A stretch of DNA of 64,000 nt from Sporosarcina jiandibaonis (GCF_013184495.1 NZ_JAAOIY010000002.1:248001-312000), one strand, 5' to 3'. Numbered from the stretch's first letter, positions 43,268 to 53,412 are shown. The notes: generated by a model from the letters alone, not told the origin. A program made the numbers and translations.

Positions 43268-44559
43268 TGTTTGAGACAATCTCTAACTTTATGCGCGTTC
43301 GAAATATAAGAAATAAAATCTTTTTTACGTTGCTGGTATTGATCGCATTCAGACTTGGTGCATTTATTCCTGTGCCAAACGTCGATGCGACTGCTTTGCA
43401 ACAATCAGATCACAGTTTAATCGGGTTTCTTAATATTTTCGGCGGTGGTGCTTTGGCGAACTTCTCCATTTTAGCAATGGGAATTATGCCTTACATCACA
43501 GCTTCCATCATCATGCAATTATTGCAGATGGATGTCGTACCAAAGTTTACAGAGTGGGCGAAAGAAGGGGACGTCGGAAGACGTAAACTTGCACAGTTCA
43601 CGAGATACTTCACAATTGTGCTAGCCTTTATTCAAGCAATCGCAATGTCATTCGGTTTTAACAGAATGTATGGTGGAACGCTCATAAAAGACGAAGGTAT
43701 TGCAACCTACGTAGTGATTGCAATCGTTCTGACAGCTGGAACTGCATTCCTATTATGGCTCGGTGAAAAGATTACAGAGAGAGGCGTTGGAAATGGTATT
43801 TCCATCATCATCTTCGCTGGAATCGTCGCCGGGATCCCAACTGCAGCAAACCAGTTGTATGCAACACAAATTCAAGATGCGGGTGACGCATTATTCATAA
43901 AGTTAGCGATTATGGTTTTATTGCTTCTCGTTATTGTTGCGGTAACAGTCGGAGTTATTTACGTACAAGAAGCATTGCGTAAAATTCCGGTTCAATATGC
44001 AAAGCGTGCGACAGGCCGTGGTCAAACTACAGCGGGTCAACAAACGCATATGCCATTGAAACTAAACGCAGCGGGTGTTATCCCAGTAATTTTTGCAGTG
44101 GCGTTTTTCATCACACCACAATCAATTGCATCATTTTTCGGGGAAAGCAAAGTAACGTCGACAATAATTAATATATTCGACTATACTAATCCGGTAGGGA
44201 TGGTTATCTATGTAGGCCTCATTATTGCATTTACTTATTTCTACGCATTCATCCAGGTTAATCCTGAAAATGTCGCAGATAATTTGAAAAAGCAAGGAGC
44301 ATACATTCCGGGCATTCGTCCAGGTCATGATACAGAGCGTTATTTAACAAGCACTTTGTATAGACTAACGTTTGTTGGGGCAATCTTCCTTTCGTTAGTT
44401 GCAGTAATGCCTATCATTTTCATCAATGTAGCTAATCTGCCGCAGTCTTTGCAAATTGGGGGAACGAGTTTACTAATCGTTGTAGGTGTCGCACTTGAAA
44501 CGATGAAACAACTTGAATCACAACTTGTAAAAAGACATTATAAAGGCTTTATGAAATAG
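43267..44559 (+). CDS. secY: SecY, protein translocase channel
   Basis: SecY is the membrane channel for protein export. The 430-residue protein has ten hydrophobic helices, the plug region GGGALANFSILAMGIMPYI and the cytoplasmic loop NPENVADNLKKQGAYIPGIRPG. It is translationally coupled to rplO. Confidence 0.98.
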   Translation: MFETISNFMRVRNIRNKIFFTLLVLIAFRLGAFIPVPNVDATALQQSDHSLIGFLNIFGGGALANFSILAMGIMPYITASIIMQLLQMDVVPKFTEWAKEGDVGRRKLAQFTRYFTIVLAFIQAIAMSFGFNRMYGGTLIKDEGIATYVVIAIVLTAGTAFLLWLGEKITERGVGNGISIIIFAGIVAGIPTAANQLYATQIQDAGDALFIKLAIMVLLLLVIVAVTVGVIYVQEALRKIPVQYAKRATGRGQTTAGQQTHMPLKLNAAGVIPVIFAVAFFITPQSIASFFGESKVTSTIINIFDYTNPVGMVIYVGLIIAFTYFYAFIQVNPENVADNLKKQGAYIPGIRPGHDTERYLTSTLYRLTFVGAIFLSLVAVMPIIFINVANLPQSLQIGGTSLLIVVGVALETMKQLESQLVKRHYKGFMK

Positions 44560-45231
<672 letters not shown>

Positions 45232-45245
45232 ACCTTTCCGGGCTC

Positions 45246-45500
45246 ATGCTGGTTGCTAGTCGGAGAGGTATTTCACACAAAGAGCTGCAAAAGCATATGA
45301 TGCCCGGGATAAGAACTGCTGGAGTTCTCTGAGGCGTAAAGGTTCTAAATCCGCAAAATGTATTATTTGATCATTTATTGATAAAATTACTCTTGTGCAT
45401 AGAACTGGAATAACGTAGCTTAGGAACTCATCCAAGGCAATCTGGACGGTCGTGTCCATTCCTAATAGCGATTCGACCACAACATATGTGGAAAGATTTA
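45246..45500 (+). pseudogene. map: relic of map (methionine aminopeptidase)
   Basis: The 410-bp gap between adk and infA has no intact gene. The frame from 45246 reads SHKELQKHMMPGIRT, close to the N-terminal HEELKKHIKPGIST of Bacillus Map. After a large internal deletion, fragments in shifting frames resemble the Map C-terminus in the right order: LLLCIE (about 45394), WTVVS (45443) and FDHNI (45472), versus MVLAIEP, WTVVT and FEHTI. map normally sits exactly here. The small KOW-domain gene often found after map is also missing; 45500-45641 shows only the infA RBS. Confidence 0.65.
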
Positions 45501-45641
45501 TTTACTATGGGAAGCGTAATGCGACAAACGTCTTTCAAACATCACTCTTGTGTTCCAGACATATGTTGAAGATAGCTTTAAAGGCGACTGATGCCGATTG
45601 ATGGTGAGAACCTTTAATGATAGAGAAGGGAGACAGGATTG

Positions 45642-45860
45642 ATGACGAAAGACGATGTAATCGAAGTAGAAGGTACTGTAGTCGAAACGTTGCCAAATGC
45701 GATGTTTAAAGTTGAGCTTGAAAACGGCCATACGATTCTTGCACATGTTTCTGGCAAAATCCGTATGCACTTTATCCGTATCCTGCCTGGCGACAAAGTA
45801 ACTATGGAACTTTCTCCTTATGATTTGACGCGCGGTCGTATCACGTACCGTTTCAAATAA
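45642..45860 (+). CDS. infA: Translation initiation factor IF-1
   Basis: IF-1 blocks the A site during initiation. The 72-residue S1-like OB fold protein contains [17 protein letters not shown] and [20 protein letters not shown] 45642 follows GAAGGGAGACAGG; a TTG codon directly precedes it. Confidence 0.97.
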   Translation: MTKDDVIEVEGTVVETLPNAMFKVELENGHTILAHVSGKIRMHFIRILPGDKVTMELSPYDLTRGRITYRFK

Positions 45861-45897
45861 ACTTTTGTACTCCGGAATATGAAGGAGGTTGGGTAAG

Positions 45898-46011
45898 ATG
45901 AAAGTTAGAGCATCTGTAAAACCGATCTGTGAAAAATGTAAAGTTATTCGCAGACGTGGGCGAGTAATGGTTATCTGTGAAAATCCAAAACATAAACAAA
46001 GACAAGGCTAA
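45898..46011 (+). CDS. rpmJ: Ribosomal protein L36
   Basis: The 37-residue L36 protein has C11-x2-C14, C27 and H32, the zinc-binding form. Sequence begins [28 protein letters not shown] precedes the ATG. Position between infA and rpsM is canonical. Confidence 0.96.
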   Translation: MKVRASVKPICEKCKVIRRRGRVMVICENPKHKQRQG

Positions 46012-46034
46012 ATTGAAGGAGGTGCACAATCAAT

Positions 46035-46391
46035 ATGGCACGTATTGCTGGAGTAGATATTCCGCGCGATAAGCGCATTGTTATATCTTTAACTTATGTA
46101 TACGGAATTGGAAAAACGACTGCACAACAAGTATTGGCAGCTGCGGGTGTTTCTGAAGAAACTCGCGTTCGCGACCTTACTGATGCAGAACTCGACAAAA
46201 TCCGTACAGAAATTGACAGTTTAAGAGTAGAAGGTGACCTTCGTCGTGAATCTTCCCTTAACATCAAACGTTTGATGGAAATCGGAAGCTTCCGTGGTAT
46301 CCGTCACCGTCGTGGACTACCAGTTCGCGGACAAAACACGAAAAACAACGCCCGTACTCGTAAAGGCGCTAAGCGCGCAGTTAGAAGATAA
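46035..46391 (+). CDS. rpsM: Ribosomal protein S13
   Basis: S13 contacts tRNA and forms intersubunit bridges. The 118-residue protein starts [15 protein letters not shown] and has [20 protein letters not shown]. The RBS is GAAGGAGGTGC, 23 bp after rpmJ. Confidence 0.98.
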   Translation: MARIAGVDIPRDKRIVISLTYVYGIGKTTAQQVLAAAGVSEETRVRDLTDAELDKIRTEIDSLRVEGDLRRESSLNIKRLMEIGSFRGIRHRRGLPVRGQNTKNNARTRKGAKRAVRR

Positions 46392-46420
46392 ATTATACGT
46401 AAAGGAGGTTTCTTCTTAAC

Positions 46421-46813
46421 ATGGCTAAAGGTAAAAAACAAACAACACGTCGTCGTACGAAAAAGAATATCGAATCCGGTATTGCGCACATCCGTTCGAC
46501 GTTTAACAATACGATTGTTACAATTACGGACATGCAAGGTAACGCACTTTCATGGTCAAGTGCTGGTGCACTAGGATTCAGAGGATCCCGTAAATCAACA
46601 CCATTTGCTGCACAGATGGCTGCAGAAACTGCTGCTAAAACATCTATGGAGCATGGTTTAAAAACTCTTGAAGTTACTGTTAAAGGACCAGGTGCTGGAC
46701 GTGAAGCTGCAATTCGCTCACTACAAGCTGCTGGACTTGAAGTAACCGCAATTAGAGACGTAACTCCGGTTCCACATAACGGATGCCGTCCACCAAAACG
46801 CCGCCGTGTATAA
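46421..46813 (+). CDS. rpsK: Ribosomal protein S11
   Basis: S11 lies on the platform of the small subunit. The 130-residue protein has ASGIAHI-type [19 protein letters not shown] and [18 protein letters not shown]. It is followed by a 135-bp gap before rpoA with no clear promoter. Confidence 0.98.
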   Translation: MAKGKKQTTRRRTKKNIESGIAHIRSTFNNTIVTITDMQGNALSWSSAGALGFRGSRKSTPFAAQMAAETAAKTSMEHGLKTLEVTVKGPGAGREAAIRSLQAAGLEVTAIRDVTPVPHNGCRPPKRRRV

Positions 46814-46948
46814 TGGCTTTTCATCCATTTGATTGAGAAACACATTTTTTGGTAAAAATGAATTATAAGACTGCAATTTGCCGTCTGTGAATATCGATTT
46901 CAATATGGAACGGCCAAGTTATACGACGTTTTGAAGGAGGGTAAACGA

Positions 46949-47893
46949 ATGATCGAAATTGAGAAACCAAAGATTGAAACAGTGAAAATCAGCGATGATT
47001 CCAAATTCGGGAAGTTTATCATTGAACCACTTGAGCGTGGCTACGGGAATACTTTAGGGAATTCCCTACGTCGAATTCTTCTTTCCTCATTACCAGGAGC
47101 TGCTGTAACGTCCATTCAAATTGACGGAGTTCTTCATGAATTCTCAACTGTAGAAGGTGTCGTTGAAGATGTCGCTACGATTATTTTGAATGTGAAAAAA
47201 ATAGCTCTTAAAATCTATTCAGATGAAGAGAAGGTAATCGAGATTGATGTGAAAGGTGAAGGAGTTGTTACTGCAGCGGATATTACGCATGACAGTGATG
47301 TAGAAATTCTGAATCCTGATTTAAAGATTGCAACGCTCGGAAAAAATGGACACTTACGCATGCGCATGTATGCTGTTCGTGGTCGCGGCTACGATTTAGC
47401 TGAAACAAATAAACGCGAGGATCTTGCAATTGGTGTAATTCCAGTCGACTCGATCTATACTCCTGTATCACGCGTCAATTTCCAAGTTGAAAATACTCGG
47501 GTTGGTCAATTGTCCAACTTTGATAAATTGACATTGGATGTTACGACAAATGGTAGCATTGGCCCGAAAGAGGCTGTTGCACTCGGGGCGAAAATTCTTA
47601 CTGAGCATTTGAATATATTTGTCAACATGACAGATGAAGCACAAACTGCGGAAATTATGGTGGAAAAAGAAGAGGATCAGATCGAGAAAGTTTTAGAGAT
47701 GACGATCGAAGAACTTGACTTATCTGTTAGATCTTATAACTGCCTAAAACGCGCGGGCATTAATACTGTCCTTGAGCTTTCAAATAAAACAGAAGAAGAA
47801 ATGATGAAAGTACGCAATCTGGGTCGTAAATCACTTGAAGAAGTGAAAGCGAAGCTAGATGAACTTAATCTTGATTTAAGAACAGAAGATTGA
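46949..47893 (+). CDS. rpoA: RNA polymerase alpha subunit
   Basis: RpoA nucleates RNA polymerase assembly. The 314-residue protein has an N-terminal dimerisation domain ([19 protein letters not shown]) and the alpha-CTD ([19 protein letters not shown]), which contacts DNA and regulators. ATG 46949 follows GAAGGAGGG. Confidence 0.98.
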   Translation: MIEIEKPKIETVKISDDSKFGKFIIEPLERGYGNTLGNSLRRILLSSLPGAAVTSIQIDGVLHEFSTVEGVVEDVATIILNVKKIALKIYSDEEKVIEIDVKGEGVVTAADITHDSDVEILNPDLKIATLGKNGHLRMRMYAVRGRGYDLAETNKREDLAIGVIPVDSIYTPVSRVNFQVENTRVGQLSNFDKLTLDVTTNGSIGPKEAVALGAKILTEHLNIFVNMTDEAQTAEIMVEKEEDQIEKVLEMTIEELDLSVRSYNCLKRAGINTVLELSNKTEEEMMKVRNLGRKSLEEVKAKLDELNLDLRTED

Positions 47894-47925
47894 TTGACTT
47901 TATAGGTTGAAGGAGGGAAACTCTT

Positions 47926-48306
47926 ATGGCATACAGAAAACTTGGACGTACAAGTTCACAACGTAAAGCGTTGCTTCGCGACCTTACAACTGATCTTATC
48001 GTACATGAAAGCATTCAAACGACAGAAGCACGCGCAAAAGAATTGCGTTCAGTCGTTGAAAAAATGATTACTCTTGGTAAACGTGGAGATTTACATGCAC
48101 GTCGCCAAGCTGCACAATACATGCGCCGTGAGCAAGTTACAATGACAAACGCGGAAGGCGAAGATGTTGAAGTCTTTGCAATCCAAAAGTTGTTTGATGA
48201 TGTAGCTCCACGCTATGCAGAACGTCAAGGCGGATATACACGTATCATGAAAATGGGTCCCCGTCGCGGAGACGGTGCACCAGTAGTGGTAATTGAACTA
48301 GTTTAA
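47926..48306 (+). CDS. rplQ: Ribosomal protein L17
   Basis: The 126-residue L17 protein starts [19 protein letters not shown]. The family's central insertion is present ([19 protein letters not shown]). It is the last gene of the alpha operon; a hairpin (48305-48345) and then a terminator follow. Confidence 0.98.
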   Translation: MAYRKLGRTSSQRKALLRDLTTDLIVHESIQTTEARAKELRSVVEKMITLGKRGDLHARRQAAQYMRREQVTMTNAEGEDVEVFAIQKLFDDVAPRYAERQGGYTRIMKMGPRRGDGAPVVVIELV

Positions 48307-48435
48307 TTTTATCCATCAGGGGGCGAACCCCTGCTGAATAAAATTAAAGCCTCCGGCGGATGTCAGGGATTTTGAAAGGAATCAATTGAGCTAGCTCAAT
48401 TCAAAATCCCGACGCAAACACGCCGAGGCGTGTTT
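48305..48435. repeat. cluster of nested palindromes after rplQ, REP-like
   Basis: Three inverted repeats follow each other: TTTTAT..CAGGGG/CCCCTG..ATAAAA (48307-48343), GGGATTTTGA (48366-48375) / TCAAAATCCC (48401-48410) enclosing the palindrome AATTGAGCTAGCTCAATT (48384-48401), and AAACACGCC/GGCGTGTTT (48416-48435). The GCCTCCGGCGGATGTC block between them resembles dispersed palindromes I associate with Planococcaceae genomes, but that is from memory. Confidence 0.55.
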
Positions 48436-48451
48436 GATTTAAATTTAAGGC

Positions 48452-48492
48452 AGGGTGTGTCTGGCAAATGCTTGTCCACACCCTCTTTTTTA
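48452..48492 (+). terminator. terminator of the alpha operon
   Basis: AGGGTGTG (48452-48459) pairs with CACACCCT (48477-48484), followed by CTTTTTT. Confidence 0.85.
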
Positions 48493-48563
48493 AAAGATTT
48501 ATACGACAATTTAAAGCTGAGTGTTACGATCAGCGGGTTACTTACTGCCTGGTCTAGCTCTAC

Positions 48564-48652
48564 GCACCTCGTCCGCGGTACTGGACCTGAGCACTCCGGT
48601 ATTCGTTATAGATATGAGCGCATTTCTTCGGATGAGGTGCGCGCTTTTTTTT
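48564..48652 (+). terminator. long-stem terminator/leader element upstream of ecfA1
   Basis: GCACCTCGTCCG (48564-48575) pairs over 12 bp with CGGATGAGGTGC (48629-48640), followed by GCGC and eight T. The 53 nt between the arms hold further short repeats, and a smaller hairpin GCTGA/TCAGC (about 48516-48534) lies upstream. The arrangement of a structured region closed by a terminator just before a gene is what cis-acting leaders look like; no ligand is suggested by the sequence. Confidence 0.6.
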
Positions 48653-48732
48653 ATTTAAAAACTATGAATTCCTTGGCAATCAGCAAGGGATTTTTATTTC
48701 TATACATAAAAATAATGCTGGAGGTGATGGCA

Positions 48733-49578
48733 ATGAAGGAAATCTTATCACTGGAACAAGTATCGTACTCATATCCCACGGACGATGACGAAGTGGTGAA
48801 AGCGATTGACGGCGTGTCTCTTTCTGTTAAGGATGGCGAATGGATTGCGATTGTCGGACATAATGGATCGGGCAAATCAACCATGGCTAAATTGATAATC
48901 GGTCTCCTATTCCCGCAGGACGGCGTAGTAAATGTTTTTAATGAACAGTTGACGAATGAAAACCTGTGGGACATTCGATCGCGATTGGGCATTGTTTTTC
49001 AAAATCCTGACAACCAATTTGTCGGTTCGACTGTACAAGATGATGTCGCATTTGCACTAGAAAACAACGGGATTCCATTTGAAGAAATGGTCAAACGTGT
49101 CCACGAATCGTTAAAACAAGTGAAGATGAGCGAATTCCTTGACCATGAGCCACACCATTTGTCTGGCGGACAGAAACAACGAGTCGCGATTGCGGGAGCT
49201 CTTGCATTACGTCCTAATCTATTGATCATGGATGAAGCGACGTCTATGCTCGACCCTCAGGGAAGAGATGAAGTCATTCGCATTGTGCAGGAATTAAAAC
49301 AAAGAACGGGCCTCACGGTCATCTCAATAACACATGACTTGGAAGAAGCACTTCTTGCCGACCGTATTTTTGTGATGAATAAAGGGAAAATACTGCAAAC
49401 AGGAACACCTGATGAAGTATTTAAACATGGCGAACAACTGGAATCGATAGGCCTTGACATGCCATTTGCTTTAAGAGTTTCAGAACTCCTTCGTAAAAAC
49501 GGATTGAGCCTTGAAGGTGAACATATGACAGAAGAAGAGTTGGTGAATGAATTATGGACATCTCACTTCAAAATGTAG
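48733..49578 (+). CDS. ecfA1: ECF transporter ATPase EcfA1
   Basis: EcfA1 is one of two ATPases that power ECF vitamin and metal transporters with EcfT and exchangeable S components. The 281-residue protein has Walker A GHNGSGKST, signature LSGGQKQRVAIAGAL and Walker B LLIMDEATSMLDP. ATG 48733 follows GGAGGTGAT; the frame is open for 300 bp upstream but crosses terminators and is not coding. It overlaps ecfA2 by 25 bp. Confidence 0.96.
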   Translation: MKEILSLEQVSYSYPTDDDEVVKAIDGVSLSVKDGEWIAIVGHNGSGKSTMAKLIIGLLFPQDGVVNVFNEQLTNENLWDIRSRLGIVFQNPDNQFVGSTVQDDVAFALENNGIPFEEMVKRVHESLKQVKMSEFLDHEPHHLSGGQKQRVAIAGALALRPNLLIMDEATSMLDPQGRDEVIRIVQELKQRTGLTVISITHDLEEALLADRIFVMNKGKILQTGTPDEVFKHGEQLESIGLDMPFALRVSELLRKNGLSLEGEHMTEEELVNELWTSHFKM

Positions 49579-50429
49579 GTTATTTTTATAGTAAAGACAC
49601 GCCTTTTGAAAAAAGAGCTTTGCAAGGAGTAGATGCGACCATCCATTCAGGCTCCTACACCGCGATTATCGGTCATACGGGTTCCGGGAAGTCAACATTG
49701 CTGATGCACTTGAACGGCCTGTTAAAGCCTTCAGAAGGCGTTGTGAGGATTGGTGACACTACGATATCAGCTGGTACGAAGACGAAAGGTTTAAAGGATG
49801 TAAGACGTCATGTCGGCATCGTCTTTCAATTTCCGGAACACCAATTATTTGAAGAAACGGTTGTAAAAGATATCATGTTCGGCCCGATGAATTTTGGCGT
49901 GTCCGAAGAAGAAGCGAAAAGGCGAGCCTATGAGCTGATTACTCTTTTAGGGCTTCCAGAGGATGTCGCCGAAAAGTCGCCTTTTGATTTATCGGGGGGA
50001 CAGATGCGGCGAGTTGCGATTGCGGGGGTACTCGCCTTTAAACCTTCCGTCCTCATTCTAGATGAACCGACAGCAGGGCTAGATCCGCGCGGCCGAAAGG
50101 AAATAATGGAATTGTTTAACCATCTCCATAAGAAAGAAGATTTAACGACGATCCTTGTTACGCATAGTATGGAAGATGCGGCAAGATATGCGGATAATTT
50201 GATCATCATGAGCAATGGAACATCCGTAATGACAGGTACGCCAGAAGAAGTATTTGCGGATGAAGAAAAGTTGGCTTCCTACAGGCTGGGCTTGCCTCGT
50301 TCTGTCCAATTTCAAAGAGACTTCGAGAAAAAGATTGGCCGCAAACTTTCGGACATTGCACTTACTGAAGAACAACTTGCCGAGTTCATTGCCAAGGCAG
50401 CTTTGGAAGAAGGTGCCGATTCTTGTTAG
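49554..50429 (+). CDS. ecfA2: ECF transporter ATPase EcfA2
   Basis: The second ATPase of the energy-coupling module. The 291-residue protein has GHTGSGKST, LSGGQMRRVAIAGVLA and LILDEPTAGLDP. It overlaps both ecfA1 and ecfT, so the three are made together. Confidence 0.96.
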   Translation: MDISLQNVGYFYSKDTPFEKRALQGVDATIHSGSYTAIIGHTGSGKSTLLMHLNGLLKPSEGVVRIGDTTISAGTKTKGLKDVRRHVGIVFQFPEHQLFEETVVKDIMFGPMNFGVSEEEAKRRAYELITLLGLPEDVAEKSPFDLSGGQMRRVAIAGVLAFKPSVLILDEPTAGLDPRGRKEIMELFNHLHKKEDLTTILVTHSMEDAARYADNLIIMSNGTSVMTGTPEEVFADEEKLASYRLGLPRSVQFQRDFEKKIGRKLSDIALTEEQLAEFIAKAALEEGADSC

Positions 50430-51220
50430 AAAAAATGATTTTTGGTCGGTATATACCTGGCGATTCATTTATTCATAAACTGGATCCACGCTCTAAGTTG
50501 CTATTCGTCCTCTTTTTTGTCGTTGCCGTATTTCTTGCTAATAATGTAGCGACTTATGGATTATTATTGGCATTTACATTATTCGTCATTTTCATTTCGC
50601 GCATTCGTCTTTATTTTTTGCTTAACGGATTAAAACCGATTCTTATTTTAATCATCTTCACCTTTTTAATGCATATTATCTTTACGAAAGAAGGAACACT
50701 TCTTGTCGATTTGAAGATCATTAAAATTTATGAAGAAGGACTGCGTCAAGGGATTTTTATTTCTATAAGGTTTCTTGTCCTTGTATTAATGACCTCAATC
50801 TTAACACTGACGACATCGCCGATTTCCATTACGGACGGCATGGAAGACTTGTTAAATCCATTTAAGCGATTTAAATTGCCTGTCCATGAACTGGCTTTAA
50901 TGATGTCGATTTCGTTGCGGTTTATTCCGACACTGATGGATGAGACGGACAAGATTTTAAAAGCGCAGCTTGCTCGTGGATCTGATATTAGTACGGGATC
51001 CATTAAACAACGAATTCGCGCGGTGATTCCACTACTCGTTCCGCTTTTTGTCAGCGCGTTTAAACGAGCTGAGGAGCTTGCGATTGCGATGGAGGTCCGT
51101 GGGTATCGCGGCGGCGAGGGACGAACGCGCTATAGACAATTGACATGGGGCTCGCGTGACACAATTTCTATGGTGTTGCTCGTCATGCTAATTGGTGCCC
51201 TTTATTTGTTGAAAGGGTAG
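50423..51220 (+). CDS. ecfT: ECF transporter transmembrane protein EcfT
   Basis: EcfT is the scaffold that links the ATPases to substrate-binding S components. The 265-residue protein has about five membrane helices in the first half and the two coupling motifs, AQLARG and AMEVRGYRGG, near the C-terminus. I use TTG 50423 (AAGGTG 8 bp upstream); ATG 50435 is the alternative. No S component gene is nearby, as usual for the shared module. Confidence 0.95.
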   Translation: MLEKMIFGRYIPGDSFIHKLDPRSKLLFVLFFVVAVFLANNVATYGLLLAFTLFVIFISRIRLYFLLNGLKPILILIIFTFLMHIIFTKEGTLLVDLKIIKIYEEGLRQGIFISIRFLVLVLMTSILTLTTSPISITDGMEDLLNPFKRFKLPVHELALMMSISLRFIPTLMDETDKILKAQLARGSDISTGSIKQRIRAVIPLLVPLFVSAFKRAEELAIAMEVRGYRGGEGRTRYRQLTWGSRDTISMVLLVMLIGALYLLKG

Positions 51221-51232
51221 GAGGTTGAAAAG

Positions 51233-51979
51233 ATGAATCGTGTAAAAGCGACCGTCGCTTATGATGGGACGAATTTTGCGGGTTATCAATCGCAACCTGG
51301 CATGCGGACTGTCCAATCGGAAATTGATAAAGCATTGGTGAAAATTCATAAAGATAAAGCAATACACTCAGTTGCGAGCGGCAGGACGGATGCAGGGGTG
51401 CATGCATTTGGACAAGTCATCCACTTTGACACACCGCTTACATTGCCCGCGGATCGATGGCGGATGGCGTTAAATGTGTTGCTGCCAAAGGATATCCGGA
51501 TTGTAGAAGTAGAATATGTAGATAAAAATTTTCACGCGCGCTATTCTGCAACTGGGAAAACATATGTCTACAAATGGTCTTATGCAGAAGTACATAGCCC
51601 GTTTGAGCGTAACTTTTCCGTACACCTTGAGAGATGGCGACCAGATGTTGAAAAGATGAAGGAAGCTGCCGCATATTTAATCGGCACACATGACTTCACA
51701 AGTTTTTGTTCATCTAAAACAGCTACATCAAATCGAGTGCGGACAATCCGTCTATTAACGCTTGAAAAAAGTCATGATGAACTCATCATGACAATTGAAG
51801 GCGACGGTTTTTTGTACAATATGGTACGAACAATTGCGGGCATGTTGCTAGCAGTGGGAGTGGGTTGGCATACCCCCGAAAACGTCAAGGAAATTCTTGA
51901 ATTACGAGACCGAAAAGAAGCGAGCAAAACCGCGCCGTCACACGGTTTGTACCTGGAAAGCGTGACGTATGATAATTAG
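51233..51979 (+). CDS. truA: tRNA pseudouridine(38-40) synthase TruA
   Basis: TruA isomerises uridines 38-40 of tRNA anticodon arms. The 248-residue protein has the catalytic aspartate in GRTDAGVHA (near residue 52), and GDGFLYNMVRTIAGML. GGAGGTTGAAAAG precedes ATG 51233, 12 bp after ecfT. Confidence 0.96.
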   Translation: MNRVKATVAYDGTNFAGYQSQPGMRTVQSEIDKALVKIHKDKAIHSVASGRTDAGVHAFGQVIHFDTPLTLPADRWRMALNVLLPKDIRIVEVEYVDKNFHARYSATGKTYVYKWSYAEVHSPFERNFSVHLERWRPDVEKMKEAAAYLIGTHDFTSFCSSKTATSNRVRTIRLLTLEKSHDELIMTIEGDGFLYNMVRTIAGMLLAVGVGWHTPENVKEILELRDRKEASKTAPSHGLYLESVTYDN

Positions 51980-52012
51980 AGCAACTTTGCCACGTGTTTT
52001 TTTATAAAATGC

Positions 52013-52135
52013 TTGACTTACTTGCGTATTCGGTATAAGATAAGTAGTGGTATTTCTAAAACCCCACAAAAAAGCCCCGGAAGGTTATTTGTGTTTAGGG
52101 ATATAGATATAAAACGGGAAATTTAAGGTAAATTA
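52013..52135 (+). promoter_or_regulatory. promoter and L13-type leader of rplM-rpsI
   Basis: TTGACT (52013-52018) and TAAGAT (52036-52041), spacer 17. The roughly 100-nt leader that follows, rich in short repeats (ACCCCAC, CCCCGG), matches the placement of the ribosomal L13 leader known from Firmicutes, although I did not fold it. Confidence 0.65.
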
Positions 52136-52148
52136 GGAGGATTCAAAC

Positions 52149-52586
52149 ATGCGTACAACATTCATGGCTAAAGGTCACGAAGTAGAGCGTAAATGGCTCG
52201 TTGTCGACGCTGAAGGACAGACTTTAGGTCGTCTTGCTTCAGAAGTTGCAGCACTTTTACGCGGTAAACATAAACCAACATTCACACCTCACGTTGACAC
52301 AGGTGATCATGTGATCATCATCAATGCTGAGAAAATTCATCTTACAGGTAATAAACTAAAAGATAAAAAATACTACCGTCACTCAGGGTATACAGGTAGC
52401 TTGAAAGAGCGTTCAGCGCTTGAAATGCGTACGAACTACCCAACTAAAATGCTAGAACTTGCTATTAAAGGCATGCTTCCAAAAGGTCCTTTAGGCAGCC
52501 AAGTTTATAGAAAACTAAACGTATATGCTGGTCCGGATCATCCACATGCAGCACAAAATCCAGAAGCTTACGAGCTTATCGGATAA
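52149..52586 (+). CDS. rplM: Ribosomal protein L13
   Basis: L13 is an early-assembly large-subunit protein. The 145-residue protein starts [16 protein letters not shown] and has [25 protein letters not shown] precedes the ATG. Confidence 0.98.
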   Translation: MRTTFMAKGHEVERKWLVVDAEGQTLGRLASEVAALLRGKHKPTFTPHVDTGDHVIIINAEKIHLTGNKLKDKKYYRHSGYTGSLKERSALEMRTNYPTKMLELAIKGMLPKGPLGSQVYRKLNVYAGPDHPHAAQNPEAYELIG

Positions 52587-52606
52587 ATTAGAGGAGGAAA
52601 ATAGCT

Positions 52607-52999
52607 TTGGCACAAGTACAATATCTCGGCACTGGCCGTCGTAAAAGTTCAGTAGCTCGTGTGCGTCTCGTACCTGGTGATGGAAAAATCATCATCAACA
52701 ACCGTGATGCAGAAGACTACGTACCATTCGAAACACTTCGTGAAGTCATTAAACAACCACTTAACACTACAGAAACTCTAGGAAGCTACGATGTTCTTGT
52801 AAATGTTCACGGTGGTGGATACACAGGACAAGCTGGAGCAATCCGTCATGGTGTCGCACGTGCACTTCTAAACGTTGACCCTGATTTCCGTCCAGCACTT
52901 AAAAAAGCAGGATTCTTGACACGTGACCCACGTATGAAAGAGCGTAAAAAATACGGTCTTCGCGGCGCGCGTCGTGCACCACAATTCTCAAAACGATAA
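52607..52999 (+). CDS. rpsI: Ribosomal protein S9
   Basis: S9 contacts P-site tRNA through its C-terminal tail. The 130-residue protein reads [18 protein letters not shown] and ends RRAPQFSKR as the family demands. The start is TTG at 52607 after GAGGAGGAAA. Its 3' end has a degraded second copy at 55448-55512, so rpsI appears to have been an integration target; the gene itself is intact. Confidence 0.97.
   Translation: MAQVQYLGTGRRKSSVARVRLVPGDGKIIINNRDAEDYVPFETLREVIKQPLNTTETLGSYDVLVNVHGGGYTGQAGAIRHGVARALLNVDPDFRPALKKAGFLTRDPRMKERKKYGLRGARRAPQFSKR
52934..52999 (+). repeat. attachment-site-like 3' end of rpsI (proximal copy)
   Basis: The last 66 bp of rpsI are repeated in degraded form at 55448-55512. 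Identical blocks include CGTAAAAAATACGGTCTT and CCACAATTCTCAAAA, followed by GATAAT in both. This copy keeps rpsI functional. Confidence 0.75.
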
Positions 53000-53013
53000 T
53001 ATATCTACGTTTC

Positions 53014-53048
53014 AAGGCTCTTTTCACTTATGTGAAAAGGGTCTTTTT
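53014..53048 (+). terminator. terminator of rplM-rpsI
   Basis: AAGGCTCTTTTCAC (53014-53027) pairs with GTGAAAAGGGTCTT (53032-53045) with G-U pairs, followed by a T run. Confidence 0.92.
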
Positions 53049-53095
53049 TATGCTTGAAAAGTGCATTTGACCACGAGTGACCGCAATTTCATAGC

Positions 53096-53330
53096 TCAAT
53101 AACTTTGAAATTTTTCTGCTGTTTGCTCTTTAAGATAGTCGGTAACGTGTATATAAATATTCAATGTCATTTGTATATCGGAGTGTCTTAATCGTTCCTG
53201 AACCTCTTATATAGCTCCCGCTTCAAACAAAAGAGAAGCATGGGGATGTCGTATGGTTACATGCTCTAATGGGTTCCTTTCAATAATGTCCATTTTCAAA
53301 GCATACCAAATTCATAAGAACCATAAACCG
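53096..53330 (-). pseudogene. decayed tyrosine recombinase (integrase)
   Basis: Read on the minus strand, the frame ending at 53096 gives ALKMDIIERNPLEHVTI, the end of a core-binding domain, fused to RHPHASLLFEAGA and, after an in-frame stop, EVQERLRHSDIQMTLNIY and IHVTDYLKEQTAEKF. These are the RH..H, LRHSD and catalytic-tyrosine (NIY) boxes of phage/ICE-type integrases. The first part of the catalytic domain is deleted, a stop interrupts the rest, and the N-terminus is lost. It lies 100 bp from the rpsI end, where such integrases are normally encoded next to the attachment site. Confidence 0.88.
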
Positions 53331-53412
53331 TTTTTTCATGAGCCTTAATACTATGTTCGTAATTGGACATGTAAAATGAATTTTTGGTTCATCAATTCAT
53401 AAGGGTTATAAT

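Noticed and set aside
45256-45480. Minus-strand open frame of 74 codons between adk and infA
   Set aside because: No RBS or family features; the plus-strand map fragments explain the region better.
48430-48732. 100-residue N-terminal extension of EcfA1
   Set aside because: It runs through two terminators, has no similarity to ABC ATPases, and the RBS lies before the internal ATG at 48733.
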